A DNA stretch of 37,835 nt. Source: Archaeoglobaceae archaeon. Its GTDB lineage: Archaea; Halobacteriota; Archaeoglobi; Archaeoglobales; Archaeoglobaceae. This document shows, in pieces, positions 16,271 through 24,811 of the stretch. Each line of letters starts with the position of its first letter. Position 1 is the stretch's first letter. The notes below the pieces were generated by a model. That model was not told where the DNA came from, did no database searches, and was given only the letters and a program-made list of their open reading frames with translations. The position numbers and the translations under genes are program-made. The stretch covers positions 1 through 37,835 of the forward strand of contig JAMOPJ010000036.1 of assembly GCA_027064525.1 (NCBI GenBank), written 5' to 3'.

Positions 16271-17452
16271 ATGAAACTAAAGGGAAAGAGAATAGTTTTA
16301 GCAGTTACAGGAAGTATAGCAGCAGTTGAGACGGTTAAGCTTGCGAGAGAGCTTAGGAGAAGAGGTGCCGAAGTAATAGCTGTTATGAGCGAATCTGCAA
16401 CGAAGATTATCCATCCGAACGCCTTGGAATTTGCAACCGACAATTCCGTGATTACAGAGCTCAAAAGGGCCGAGCATGTCAAGCTGTTGGGTTTGAACGG
16501 ATCTGCCGATCTCCTTCTGATAGCCCCAGTAACTGCCAACACGATTTCGAAGATCGCCAATGGAATAGCGGACACTCCTCCAACTCTTTTCGCTTTAACG
16601 GCTTTAGGCTCGGGAAAAAGGGTAATAGTAGCACCAGCCATGCATAAAGCTATGTTCGATGCACTTGAGGAAAATTTGGCGAAGCTGAAGGCGCTGGGAA
16701 TCGAGATTGTTCCGCCGAAGATCGAAGAGGGAAAGGCGAAGCTTGCGAGCATAGATGAGATCTGCCTTTTAGTTGAGAAATCCCTCTATTCCAAGGAACT
16801 TGCGGGAAAGAAGGTTGTTGTGACTTCTGGGCCTACTTTCGAGCACCTCGATCCCATAAGGTTCATAAGCAACCGGAGCTCTGGCAGGATGGGGAACGAG
16901 ATAGCCTTAGAATGCTGGAGGAGAGGTGCTGAGGTCGTTCTAATCACCTCCAAACCTCTCGGATATCAACTGCCGAATTTGAGACAGATCGTCGTTAGAT
17001 CCGTCAACGATATGCTAAAGGCTGTTCTCAATGAGGTATTAGATGCCGATCTGTTCGTCTCAGCTGCAGCTCCTTCGGATTTCGTTGTGGAGATGGCGGA
17101 AACAAAGATCAAGACGACTCAGGAGCTTACGATCAAACTAAAGATGGCTCCAAAAATAATAAAGGAGGTTAGAAAGGTCTACGACGGACACATAATAGGA
17201 TTCAAAGCGGAAACTGGCTTGAGCGATGACGAGCTTATAAAAGTGGCCGAGAACAAGATGGAAGAAGATAAGCTTGAGATGGTAGTAGCAAACGATGTTA
17301 AGGAGAGAGGGATGGGAACCGAGGATACAAGAGTAATCGTGATCACCGAAAAGCGGAAAGAGTGGATAGAAGGTCTGAAGAGCGAGGTGGCTGAGAGGAT
17401 AGTTCAGATATACATCGAAGATTGCCTATGTTCTTCGCTCCAGCAAGCCTAA
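16271..17452 (+). CDS. coaBC: bifunctional phosphopantothenoylcysteine decarboxylase / phosphopantothenate-cysteine ligase
   Basis: Catalyses two steps of coenzyme A synthesis: CTP-dependent joining of phosphopantothenate and cysteine, then FMN-dependent decarboxylation. The N-terminal CoaC flavoprotein half opens with VLAVTGSIAA and has APVTANTISKIANGIAD and APAMHKAMFD (the common PAMN motif is PAMH here, as in other archaea). The CoaB half starts about residue 185 with VVVTSGPTFEHLDPIRFISN, RSSGRMG, AAAPSDF and KMAPKIIKEV. The length of 393 aa is normal. The next gene supplies the archaeal phosphopantothenate branch, and the two overlap by 25 bp. Confidence 0.95.
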   Translation: MKLKGKRIVLAVTGSIAAVETVKLARELRRRGAEVIAVMSESATKIIHPNALEFATDNSVITELKRAEHVKLLGLNGSADLLLIAPVTANTISKIANGIADTPPTLFALTALGSGKRVIVAPAMHKAMFDALEENLAKLKALGIEIVPPKIEEGKAKLASIDEICLLVEKSLYSKELAGKKVVVTSGPTFEHLDPIRFISNRSSGRMGNEIALECWRRGAEVVLITSKPLGYQLPNLRQIVVRSVNDMLKAVLNEVLDADLFVSAAAPSDFVVEMAETKIKTTQELTIKLKMAPKIIKEVRKVYDGHIIGFKAETGLSDDELIKVAENKMEEDKLEMVVANDVKERGMGTEDTRVIVITEKRKEWIEGLKSEVAERIVQIYIEDCLCSSLQQA

Positions 17453-18255
17453 CCTGCTTCTTCTCTCCGTCGATCGATAGAGATCCCCTAAAGTCGGGTT
17501 CCTTAGGGGTAAGCATAGCGTTAAACAAGGGAGTGAAAGCTTCTGCCAAACCCTCGGATGAATTATCCATAGTCGTAAACGGCAAAGCTTGGAAATTTCC
17601 AACGGTGAAGACGGTTGCAAAGAAGTTGGGATTCACGGGTTCGATCAGAATCGACATGGATCTCCCAGCCGGATGCGGATTCGGAATGAGCGGGGCTTCA
17701 GCTTTATCATCTGCCTTTGCCATAAACGAATCGTTGAATCTCAACAGACCTTTCTTCGAGCTGGCGGATCTCGCACACGAGGCTGAGGTTTTGAATAGAA
17801 CCGGTTTAGGAGATGTTGCAACGCAGTCTTTTGGCGGTGTAGTCGTGAGAAAATCCGCATCATGTCCATCGAGATGTTCCATCGATAGATTCCTCTGGGA
17901 TCTCGAACTCGATATTCTCGTGATGGGTGAATTGCCTACGGTGCGAATTTTGTCCGAATTCTCGTTAAATGAGATTGCGAAGATTGGAAAATATTGTCTC
18001 AAGGATTTTCTAAAGAATCCTACTGTCGAATCCCTCTTTGAGCAAGCCAAGAGGTTCGCCGTAGAAACCGGTCTGATAGAGATCGATTCCGCAATTGAAG
18101 ATGTGATTGAGGCTGTCGAAAGCGAAGGCGGTTTAGCTTCGATGGTCATGCTCGGAAAGGCTGTATTTGCTCTGAACGGAGGAGTGCTTAGAGAATTCGA
18201 CGGGATTTATTTAAAAATTAAGATAGATCATTGTGGGGTTAGGTTGTTAGGTTAA
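17428..18255 (+). CDS. pantoate kinase (archaeal CoA pathway, GHMP family)
   Basis: In archaea pantoate is phosphorylated first by this GHMP kinase and then joined to beta-alanine by phosphopantothenate synthetase. The sequence opens FFAPASLTCFF as the family does, with the phosphate loop DLPAGCGFGMSGASALSSAF near residue 75 and TGLGDVATQSFGGVVVRK downstream. It has 275 aa. ATG 17428 lies within the 3' end of coaBC; an in-frame TTG at 17422 would add two residues. Overlap with coaBC indicates coupled expression of two CoA-pathway enzymes. Confidence 0.9.
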   Translation: MFFAPASLTCFFSPSIDRDPLKSGSLGVSIALNKGVKASAKPSDELSIVVNGKAWKFPTVKTVAKKLGFTGSIRIDMDLPAGCGFGMSGASALSSAFAINESLNLNRPFFELADLAHEAEVLNRTGLGDVATQSFGGVVVRKSASCPSRCSIDRFLWDLELDILVMGELPTVRILSEFSLNEIAKIGKYCLKDFLKNPTVESLFEQAKRFAVETGLIEIDSAIEDVIEAVESEGGLASMVMLGKAVFALNGGVLREFDGIYLKIKIDHCGVRLLG

Positions 18256-18267
18256 AGGCATTTCGCT

Positions 18268-18308
18268 AATTTTTTATAAGTTAAAGTAGTCATCATCACG
18301 GGGGTCTT
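18268..18308 (+). promoter_or_regulatory. promoter and ribosome-binding site of the Lrp-type regulator
   Basis: TTTTTTATAAG at about 18269-18279 is a TATA element, and GGGGGTC at 18300-18306 sits a few bases before the ATG at 18312. This starts a new unit with the regulator, the phosphatidyltransferase and probably the radical SAM gene. Confidence 0.5.
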
Positions 18309-18311
18309 TTT

Positions 18312-18884
18312 ATGGTTGGAATCTTCGAGCTCGATGAAAAGGATAGGATGATACTTGAAATTCTTGAGAAGAATCCCGAAATATCTCAGAATGAGATTGC
18401 GAAGATTGTCGGCTTATCTCAGCCTTCCGTTGGAAGTAGGATAAAGAAGATGAAAGAGCTGGGTATAATAAGCCATGCCTACGGAATAAACATCAAAAAC
18501 TCTGGTTTATATATTCTCAAGGCGGATATAAAGTGCAAACAGCCAAAGGAATTGCTAAAGCTGTTCAAAGATTGCCCGTTCTTTTTGAATGGTTTTATAG
18601 TTGCTGGAAACAGAAATTTGGTGATGATGTTTGTTGGTGAAGATTTGCCGACGCTTGAGGCTATCGTGGATCAGCACATAAGACCGAATCCAGACGTTTA
18701 CGATGTCGATGTTGGAATAATCGTCCGAGCGGAGAAGGATACAATAATACCGATTAACATAAGGGTCGAAAGGAAAAGTGAAGCTCCTTGCGGTTCGAAT
18801 TGCAAAGAATGCGACTACTGGAACTACGAACTCTGCTTGGGCTGTCCGATAACTGGATATTACAGAGGAAGGATCTGGAAATAA
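18312..18884 (+). CDS. Lrp/AsnC-type transcriptional regulator with Cys-rich tail
   Basis: Residues 5-60 are the winged helix-turn-helix of the Lrp family (LDEKDRMILEILEKNPEISQ then NEIAKIVGLSQPSV). Residues 60-150 are an effector-like alpha/beta domain with poor match to the usual RAM domain. The last 34 residues are unusual: Cys at 160, 164, 167, 175 and 178 in CGSNCKEC and CLGCPITGYYRG, an arrangement suited to a zinc or Fe-S site. It could sense metal, redox or oxygen. The stop overlaps the ATG of the next gene by one base, so it may control the phosphatidyltransferase unit. Confidence 0.82.
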   Translation: MVGIFELDEKDRMILEILEKNPEISQNEIAKIVGLSQPSVGSRIKKMKELGIISHAYGINIKNSGLYILKADIKCKQPKELLKLFKDCPFFLNGFIVAGNRNLVMMFVGEDLPTLEAIVDQHIRPNPDVYDVDVGIIVRAEKDTIIPINIRVERKSEAPCGSNCKECDYWNYELCLGCPITGYYRGRIWK

Positions 18885-19435
18885 TGCTGAGCAAGATAAA
18901 GCACAAAACAACGGAACTTCTGGAACCTCTGACGGATGGACTTGTCAAGATAGGACTAAAGCCAAATCATCTTACTTTTTTGGGATTATTCATCGGTTTT
19001 GCATCCGCGATTGCAATAGCCAAAGGACATGCCAAGCTTGGAGCACTGATAATTCTGCTAAGTGGGTTAATGGACGCTCTCGATGGCGCTTTAGCAAGAA
19101 ACAAGGGATTGGTGACAAAATTCGGTGGATTTTTAGATTCGGTCTTTGACAGATACGTCGACATTGCGATATTTACATCTTTAGGCTTTTACGGCGTCGA
19201 TTGGTTTTTGGTAATTTTAGCTTTGAGTGGAGCGCTAATGGTGAGCTATACGAGGGCAAGGGCTGAGAATATAATCGATAGATGCGACGTAGGAATTGCC
19301 GAAAGGGGAGAGAGAATGATTATACTCGTCTTGGGGCTTCTTACAGGCTTCGTTTGGCAAGCGGTAGTTGTTATAGCCGTTCTTTCTCACATCACCGCTA
19401 TCCACAGGATCATTCATACCTACCGCAAGTGTTAA
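18884..19435 (+). CDS. CDP-alcohol phosphatidyltransferase (archaetidylinositol-phosphate synthase type)
   Basis: An integral membrane enzyme that transfers a lipid phosphatidyl or archaetidyl group from a CDP-lipid to an alcohol. The diagnostic motif D-x2-DG-x2-AR-x8-G-x3-D-x3-D is complete: DALDGALARNKGLVTKFGGF continues as LDSVFDRYVD. Several hydrophobic segments are present in 183 aa. Small archaeal members of this length often make archaetidylinositol phosphate, but the acceptor is not certain. I chose ATG 18884, which overlaps the upstream stop (TAATG); the longer in-frame reading from 18788 would begin inside the regulator gene. Confidence 0.88.
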   Translation: MLSKIKHKTTELLEPLTDGLVKIGLKPNHLTFLGLFIGFASAIAIAKGHAKLGALIILLSGLMDALDGALARNKGLVTKFGGFLDSVFDRYVDIAIFTSLGFYGVDWFLVILALSGALMVSYTRARAENIIDRCDVGIAERGERMIILVLGLLTGFVWQAVVVIAVLSHITAIHRIIHTYRKC

Positions 19436-19438
19436 GAT

Positions 19439-20554
19439 TTGGATGTCGTTCGCAGAAAGGTGAAGCTTCAGATAGAGATCACAACGAGATGCAACTTGAG
19501 TTGCAAGCACTGCGTGAGGAGCTTTTGCAGAATCGAAGAAAGGAAAATGAATGTCCAAAAATTTAAATCGATCGTTGATAGCTTTGATGCAGATAGAATC
19601 ATCCTCTACGGTTACGGTGAGCCTTTGCTTCATGAAGATCTGAAAGATCTGCTCAGAATTGCCAACACCAGAGCGGAAACGCTGATAGTCACAAATGCAA
19701 CTCTTAATTTCAAAAAAATTGCTGACTATGTCGACATACTCGGTGTCTCTATCAACTCCGCAAGCGTTCTCAGATCGAAGCTAAATGATGTCGAGGAGGC
19801 TTCTAAGCATGCCGACGTTTGGATTTCGACGATTCTGACGAAAGACAACATTTCCGAGCTGTTCGATATCGTATCGTTGGCAAGTGAGATTGACGTTAAC
19901 GTCATTGCAACTAACTTGAATCCATACAACAAGAATTTGTATGAACAAGCATTATTTGTTGAGCTAAGCGAGAGACCCGTTGATGAATGTCTGAAACACT
20001 TCAACAGTCCAGAGGATATTGAGAAATTTTTGGCAGAAGTTTCCAAACTCGATCAAAATTCCCTCGAACTATACAACCAGATGCTCAAAGAGATCGGAAA
20101 ATATCATCTCAACGTTTCTGGAGTTGCGGAAAGGTGGGAAAGAATAAAGACAGCCAAAAAAGTTAAGATAACGTTTGAGAGGGTAAAGGAGCTTGCAGAA
20201 TCTTTAGGAGTTTCGCTCGACTTACCCAAGCTGTTTGCAGATGAACTGGAAAGAGCTTGCCCGTATGAGGATGCCGTTTTTGTTAGAGTCGATGGAAAGA
20301 TCGTTCCATGCTCCGAGTTTGCATACACCCATCCGATGTTCGTTAATCGTCATTCCAAGGTCGTAGTCGAGCAAACTCTCAATGAGGTGTTCGACAAAAA
20401 GAGAAAGAACTTGGTTAAAAACTTCCCGTGGTGTGGTGACTGCCAGTTTGCAGACATCTGCTGGTTCGTTGAAGAGAATAGAGACTGCTATGGAAATGAA
20501 CCCTCATGCAGTGAGTGTCTGGCGAGCGTTGGAATCGTCAGTTGTCTTCTATAG
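19439..20554 (+). CDS. radical SAM / SPASM-like protein
   Basis: CNLSCKHC at residues 19-26 is the CxxxCxxC motif holding the SAM-binding [4Fe-4S] cluster, and LYGYGEPLLHEDLKDLL is the usual GGEP-like element. The C-terminal third contains many cysteines (ACPYEDAVFVRVDGKIVPCS, WCGDCQFADICWF, CYGNEPSCSECLASVGIVSC), typical of SPASM-type auxiliary Fe-S clusters. The end SCSECLASVGIVSC recalls maturases of tungsten-cofactor oxidoreductases; an AOR-family gene does occur at 35.2 kb but is not adjacent. No good ribosome-binding site is seen; the start is TTG 19439 or GTG 19460. 371 aa. The substrate is unknown. Confidence 0.82.
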   Translation: MDVVRRKVKLQIEITTRCNLSCKHCVRSFCRIEERKMNVQKFKSIVDSFDADRIILYGYGEPLLHEDLKDLLRIANTRAETLIVTNATLNFKKIADYVDILGVSINSASVLRSKLNDVEEASKHADVWISTILTKDNISELFDIVSLASEIDVNVIATNLNPYNKNLYEQALFVELSERPVDECLKHFNSPEDIEKFLAEVSKLDQNSLELYNQMLKEIGKYHLNVSGVAERWERIKTAKKVKITFERVKELAESLGVSLDLPKLFADELERACPYEDAVFVRVDGKIVPCSEFAYTHPMFVNRHSKVVVEQTLNEVFDKKRKNLVKNFPWCGDCQFADICWFVEENRDCYGNEPSCSECLASVGIVSCLL

Positions 20555-21301
20555 ACCCGTTGGGACGTCGATGAATTCAACGTCCAACTCGAACTCCTCC
20601 CCAACAACGTTCATGAGCGCTTTTATTCCCAAAGTCTCTGTAGCGTAATGTCCAGCAAAGATAACGTTAATCCCACACTCCTTAGCTAAGTGGTAGGCAC
20701 CATGTTCAGCTTCTCCTGTTATAAACAAATCCAAACCAATCTCGATAGCTTCAACCAACGCAAAAGCACCCTTTCCCGAAACTGCTCCAACCTTCTCAAT
20801 TTTTTCATTCCCAAAGTTTAGAATGACCAGATGCTCATTCAGATTGTTCCTTAAAATTTTGGCTATCTCCTCAAGCTTCATGGGATTCTCAAACTTACCG
20901 TAGAAGCCGATGGGCTTGCCCTTGTATATTCCAAACTGCCCTTCTGGTTCAATTTCAAGCAATCTTAGAAGTTGAACGTTGTTGCCGATTCTTGGATGTG
21001 CATCCAGCGGGAGATGAACCGCATAGAGCGAAATCTCGTTTTCAAGCAAGAACTTGAGTCTTCTCTTCGCTATTCCTCGAACGTAATCGATTCCTCCCCA
21101 GATAAGACCGTGATGAACGACTATCATGTCCGCTTTGCGTTTCTTAGCTTCAGCAAAGACATCCATACAAGCATCGACCGCAAAAACGATCTTCTGGACT
21201 TCCTTCTTGCCTTCAACCTGCAAACCGTTGTTCGACTTGTCTTCCCATTCCTCTACAGCCAAGAAATCGTCTAAGAATTGAACGATCTCTTCGAGCTTCA
21301 T
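20549..21301 (-). CDS. Nif3-like dinuclear metal centre protein
   Basis: 250 aa of the Nif3/YbgI family, hexameric proteins with a two-metal site and no agreed function (sometimes annotated as GTP cyclohydrolase I type 2). Metal-ligand motifs are seen: VVHHGLIWGG near residue 60, YAVHLPLDAHPRIGNNVQL near 95, and FITGEAEHGAYHLAKE plus FAGHYATETLG near the C-terminus. The start ATG 21301 lies 75 bp from the divergent DUF996 gene. The 3' end overlaps that of the radical SAM gene by 6 bp in convergent orientation. Confidence 0.9.
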   Translation of the reverse strand: MKLEEIVQFLDDFLAVEEWEDKSNNGLQVEGKKEVQKIVFAVDACMDVFAEAKKRKADMIVVHHGLIWGGIDYVRGIAKRRLKFLLENEISLYAVHLPLDAHPRIGNNVQLLRLLEIEPEGQFGIYKGKPIGFYGKFENPMKLEEIAKILRNNLNEHLVILNFGNEKIEKVGAVSGKGAFALVEAIEIGLDLFITGEAEHGAYHLAKECGINVIFAGHYATETLGIKALMNVVGEEFELDVEFIDVPTGL

Positions 21302-21376
21302 AATCTATGCAAGCGATATCTGCTTTATTTTTGTATTGCCAAAAGGCTAATTAATACTAAGAGTTGATTTTGTAAT

Positions 21377-22024
21377 ATGGATAAAACGGTTAAATATCTT
21401 GGTGGAATCGGATACATACTTCTGCTGGTAGGTCCGCTACTGTCCATCGGTTCGAGTGCTGTGGGAGGTCTATCTTTAATAGGAGTTATTCTTGCGGCGA
21501 TAGCTTGGATCTTCATGGGAAAGAGCTTAAATGACAAAGTTATGCTGGCGAACGGGATAATGATGATCGTTGGGCCAATACTAACGGCTATAGCGATGTT
21601 TGGCATTTTGATTCCGTATCTCCTTCCAGCTACAAACCAGCCGCCAGTAGCTCCAAAGAATCCGGCTATAGTCATTCAGGCTCTGATGTCGGCAATAGCG
21701 GTAATACTAATCGTAGGTATCGTCTGCTGGGTTCTGCAGGTGTTGGCACATTTGAGAGCCGGAAACACCTTAGGCATAAGCACTTTTAAGTATTCGGCGT
21801 ATTGTCAGATCTTCTCGTTCGTTCTCATAATACTGGCGCTGATTTGGATGTTCGGAAACATAGCGGCTATAGTTCCGCTACTCCAAACTCAAGCTACGCG
21901 ACCAAATCCGGAGCAAATCTTTAAGATATTTGGCCCAACCTTTGGACTGATAGCATTCGGAGGTTTACTGGGAATAGTCTCGAACATACTCTCAGCTATA
22001 GCATTCCTAAGCATTGAAGAATAG
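21377..22024 (+). CDS. DUF996-family integral membrane protein
   Basis: 215 aa with about five or six hydrophobic segments. The opening MDKTVKYLGGIGYILLLVGP matches the archaeal DUF996 family, small membrane proteins of unknown function. A Pro-rich loop (TNQPPVAPKNP) lies between the middle segments. The first Met at 21377 follows an AT-rich region (CTAATTAATACTA) that can serve as promoter. Confidence 0.75.
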   Translation: MDKTVKYLGGIGYILLLVGPLLSIGSSAVGGLSLIGVILAAIAWIFMGKSLNDKVMLANGIMMIVGPILTAIAMFGILIPYLLPATNQPPVAPKNPAIVIQALMSAIAVILIVGIVCWVLQVLAHLRAGNTLGISTFKYSAYCQIFSFVLIILALIWMFGNIAAIVPLLQTQATRPNPEQIFKIFGPTFGLIAFGGLLGIVSNILSAIAFLSIEE

Positions 22025-22052
22025 CATTGCAATTGAATAAAATAAAAATTAT

Positions 22053-22640
22053 TTAATCTTTCTTTCTTCTGAAGTTAGCCCTCAATGAGGGCCTAACCTT
22101 CTCAGCGCCTCTTCCTCTTCTCCTAAGGCCTCTTGCCCTTCTTCCGGCTGAGGTAAGTCCTCTAAACACCCTTCCTCTCTTGTTGCAGATCCAGTTGAGC
22201 TGAGGATCGGCTTTTATCGCCGGATGATCCCTGTCGACCAAGATAACTTCGAACCACTTGTATCGTCCATCTTCTCCGACCCAGTAAGAGTTGAGAACTT
22301 CCATGTTCGGATACCTCCTTGCCGCCCTCTCCTCAGCGATCCATTGGAGATTCTTCTTTGGAGTTCTCCTGTTCACCATTAGATTCTTGCTTTTTCTTCC
22401 CTTGTTCGGTCTTGTTGCTCTCCTTCCGCCCCTCCTAACTCTGACCCTAACAACTATGATTCCCTGCTTAGCTTTGTAGCCAAGAGCTCTCGCCCTATCC
22501 AACCTCGTCGGGCGATCGATTCTAACAACAGCTGGTTCTCTTCGCCACTTCTGCAATCTTTCCCACATCAGCTGACCAACGTAACCTTCCCAAGGTCTCT
22601 TCCAAGCTTCTCTGATGTAAGCATACATTGACGATGCCAT
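22053..22640 (-). CDS. rpl15e: 50S ribosomal protein L15e
   Basis: 195 aa, strongly basic, with the conserved opening [20 protein letters not shown], then [20 protein letters not shown] and [20 protein letters not shown]. It is an archaeal/eukaryotic large-subunit protein absent from bacteria. A TATA-like TTTATTAA lies about 25 bp before the ATG, and there is no spaced Shine-Dalgarno sequence, so the mRNA is probably leaderless. The trailer end of the CRISPR array lies 177 bp upstream. Confidence 0.98.
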   Translation of the reverse strand: MASSMYAYIREAWKRPWEGYVGQLMWERLQKWRREPAVVRIDRPTRLDRARALGYKAKQGIIVVRVRVRRGGRRATRPNKGRKSKNLMVNRRTPKKNLQWIAEERAARRYPNMEVLNSYWVGEDGRYKWFEVILVDRDHPAIKADPQLNWICNKRGRVFRGLTSAGRRARGLRRRGRGAEKVRPSLRANFRRKKD

Positions 22641-22817
22641 CTCTTAAGCGTTTTAACTAAGGTTAATAAATGTTGTGTCAATCGATTTTTACAATTCTAA
22701 TTGAGTTTAAAAGGATCAAGCTTGGATTCAACAGCCATGAATTTAATAATGTTCATATAATTTCGGAGAAAAAGGTTGACCCCCTTTCTGCTTTTTATAT
22801 TCATAGAACGAAGGAAG

Positions 22818-23860
22818 CTTTCAATCCTATTTTAGTCTGATTTAATCAGTGCCATTATCAACTCTTACCAACTCTACAACATCATCTTTCAATCCTATTT
22901 TAGTCTGATTTAATCGACACATAGACGTAAACATACATGCTTAACAAAGCTTCTTTCAATCCTATTTTAGTCTGATTTAATCCACAAGGGGGATTTATCA
23001 CGATTTGTCATTTTTGATCACTTTCAATCCTATTTTAGTCTGATTTAATCTGCTTGATGAGTCCATCACAGAACACATCAACAACATTCTTTCAATCCTA
23101 TTTTAGTCTGATTTAATCACAGTAGAAAAGCAACATCACGTCATGGAATATCAAGCTTTCAATCCTATTTTAGTCTGATTTAATCACCAACAGACACGGC
23201 ATATCAAGCGGTATCGATTACATCTTTCAATCCTATTTTAGTCTGATTTAATCTCCGTTAACATCAACCCACCACATGGCTACTCAACCAGCTTTCAATC
23301 CTATTTTAGTCTGATTTAATCATTGGTAGTGTTACAGTTGGTTCGACATCATATCATTACTTTCAATCCTATTTTAGTCTGATTTAATCTGTCCTTAACC
23401 GGGACTAATTCCTTACCAACCAAGTTCCTTTCAATCCTATTTTAGTCTGATTTAATCCTTTACCTGTTTGTAATCTAACCTGTCTTCTTTGATGAACTTT
23501 CAATCCTATTTTAGTCTGATTTAATCCTGGTGCAGGGATGACTGTGTATTTTACAATGTGTACTTTCAATCCTATTTTAGTCTGATTTAATCAATGGATC
23601 GTGTCCATACTTTAAACGTGTGTGAGTGAGCTTTCAATCCTATTTTAGTCTGATTTAATCTGTGTGAAAATTCCATCGTGTGGAGCGTCTATGTTGACTT
23701 TCAATCCTATTTTAGTCTGATTTAATCACTATTTAAAGTGTAACAGCTTTGAACATAAGACACTTTCAATCCTATTTTAGTCTGATTTAATCAGTATCAA
23801 AATATGTTTCCGAGAGGTTCAGCAAATTCGCTTTCAATCCTATTTTAGTCTGATTTAATC
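22818..23860 (-). CRISPR. CRISPR array, 16 identical 30-bp repeats and 15 spacers
   Basis: The plus-strand repeat is CTTTCAATCCTATTTTAGTC followed by TGATTTAATC. Repeats start at 22818, 22886, 22953, 23021, 23089, 23156, 23224, 23292, 23360, 23428, 23497, 23563, 23631, 23698, 23763 and 23831. All 16 copies are identical by eye, including the last ones at both ends. Spacers are 35-39 bp, mostly 38. Read on the minus strand the repeat ends in ATTGAAAG, the 8-base crRNA tag common in archaeal type I-A systems. I therefore infer leftward transcription, with the leader at 23861 onward and the oldest spacers next to L15e. The repeat resembles that of Archaeoglobus fulgidus (from memory). Confidence 0.98.
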
Positions 23861-24301
23861 CTTGGTATTACTATGCTCATTTTCAGATATAAGCTTTTCT
23901 GAATTGAGTTTTTATTTAAATACCATCTGATAATCCCAATAGTGCCAATCGTTTATAACTATACCAGATCTGATAGCACCGCTTTTATGCGAATTTAATT
24001 TGCCGTCGGAGACTGAATCACAAAATTCTACAAATTCTGCAGAGTAGAAATGTCGAACACCTATCACGCGAATGGAAAAAATCTTACACGACCTCGAACA
24101 AAAATAGCTTTAATTAATAAAAATAATTGAAAGATTCAATCCCAGATGCCTCTATCGAACTGCTAATAAAATTTTACGAGCTCTAAAATCTTCTTTGCCG
24201 TCAAAAATCAATCTCGTCAGGGATAATACATCATACAATTCCTATGAATGGAGAATCAAAACCTTCGAAAAGCTTTAATTTTCGAGTGATAATAATTACT
24301 T
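23861..24301 (-). promoter_or_regulatory. CRISPR leader and cas4 promoter region
   Basis: This 441-bp AT-rich stretch separates the array from cas4. On the minus strand GCTTATATCT (23885-23894) is a TATA element about 25 bp from the first repeat, so pre-crRNA should start almost at the repeat; TATTTAAATA at about 23913 is a second candidate. On the plus strand the AT-rich sequence near 24270-24300 should drive cas4. The right half also holds a possible decayed gene fragment (24128-24278). Confidence 0.65.
24128..24278 (+). pseudogene. possible frameshifted gene remnant in the leader region
   Basis: From TTG 24128 the plus strand reads LKDSIPDASIELLIKFYEL before TAA. One frame over, from about 24182, it reads LKSSLPSKINLVRDNTSYNS then YEWRIKTFEKL and TAA at 24276-24278. 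A single missing base near 24181-24183 would join the two into a 50-residue protein-like chain (FYELLKSSLP). I do not recognise it. It may be chance, since the region is short. Confidence 0.25.
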
Positions 24302-24802
24302 ATGTTCATCAATGAAATGTATATTAGAGGAACTCAGGTGAACTATTATTTTGTTTGTAAAACTAAACTTTGGCTTTTTAGTCACAACATGAACATGGAG
24401 AACGAGAGCGACCTCGTAAGATTGGGTAAACTTCTACACTTGGACGTTTTCGAGAGGGAGCAGAAGGAGATCCAACTCGGATCCATCGCGATAGATGTCG
24501 TTAAGAGAGGTGAGATCTTAGAGATCAGAGAAGTGAAAAGATCAGACAAACTCGATAAGGCTCACAGATATCAGACGCTCTACTACCTTTACTACCTTAA
24601 AAGGCTCGGAATTCCAGCAAGAGCCGTTCTATCGTATCCGAAAGCAAAGAAAAACGTCGAACTTGAGCTTAGCGATGAGATCGAAGCTGAAATCGATAGA
24701 ATTCTCAAGGATATCGAGGAGATATGCAAGGGAAAGATGCCAAAGCCTGAATATAAAGGACAGTGTAGAAAATGCGCCTATTTCGAATTCTGCTTCTCGT
24801 GA
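24302..24802 (+). CDS. cas4: CRISPR-associated exonuclease Cas4
   Basis: Cas4 trims prespacers and helps select their PAM during spacer acquisition. This 166-aa protein has the RecB-like nuclease core (LEIREVKRSDKLDKAHRYQT, with Glu, Lys and Gln of the active site) and four cysteines for a [4Fe-4S] cluster: C19 in YYFVCKTKLWLF and C155, C158 and C164 in CRKCAYFEFC. Starts at 24302 (MFINEMYIRG) or 24317 (MYIRGTQVN) are both possible; the first suits a leaderless transcript. cas1 follows 9 bp later. Confidence 0.95.
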   Translation: MFINEMYIRGTQVNYYFVCKTKLWLFSHNMNMENESDLVRLGKLLHLDVFEREQKEIQLGSIAIDVVKRGEILEIREVKRSDKLDKAHRYQTLYYLYYLKRLGIPARAVLSYPKAKKNVELELSDEIEAEIDRILKDIEEICKGKMPKPEYKGQCRKCAYFEFCFS

Positions 24803-24811
24803 GGTGTTTTC

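Noticed and set aside
24121-24145. ATTGAAAG followed by ATTCAATCC in the leader as a degenerate CRISPR repeat
   Set aside because: Only the 8-base ends match; the middle of the repeat is absent, and the sequence is also a simple small hairpin.
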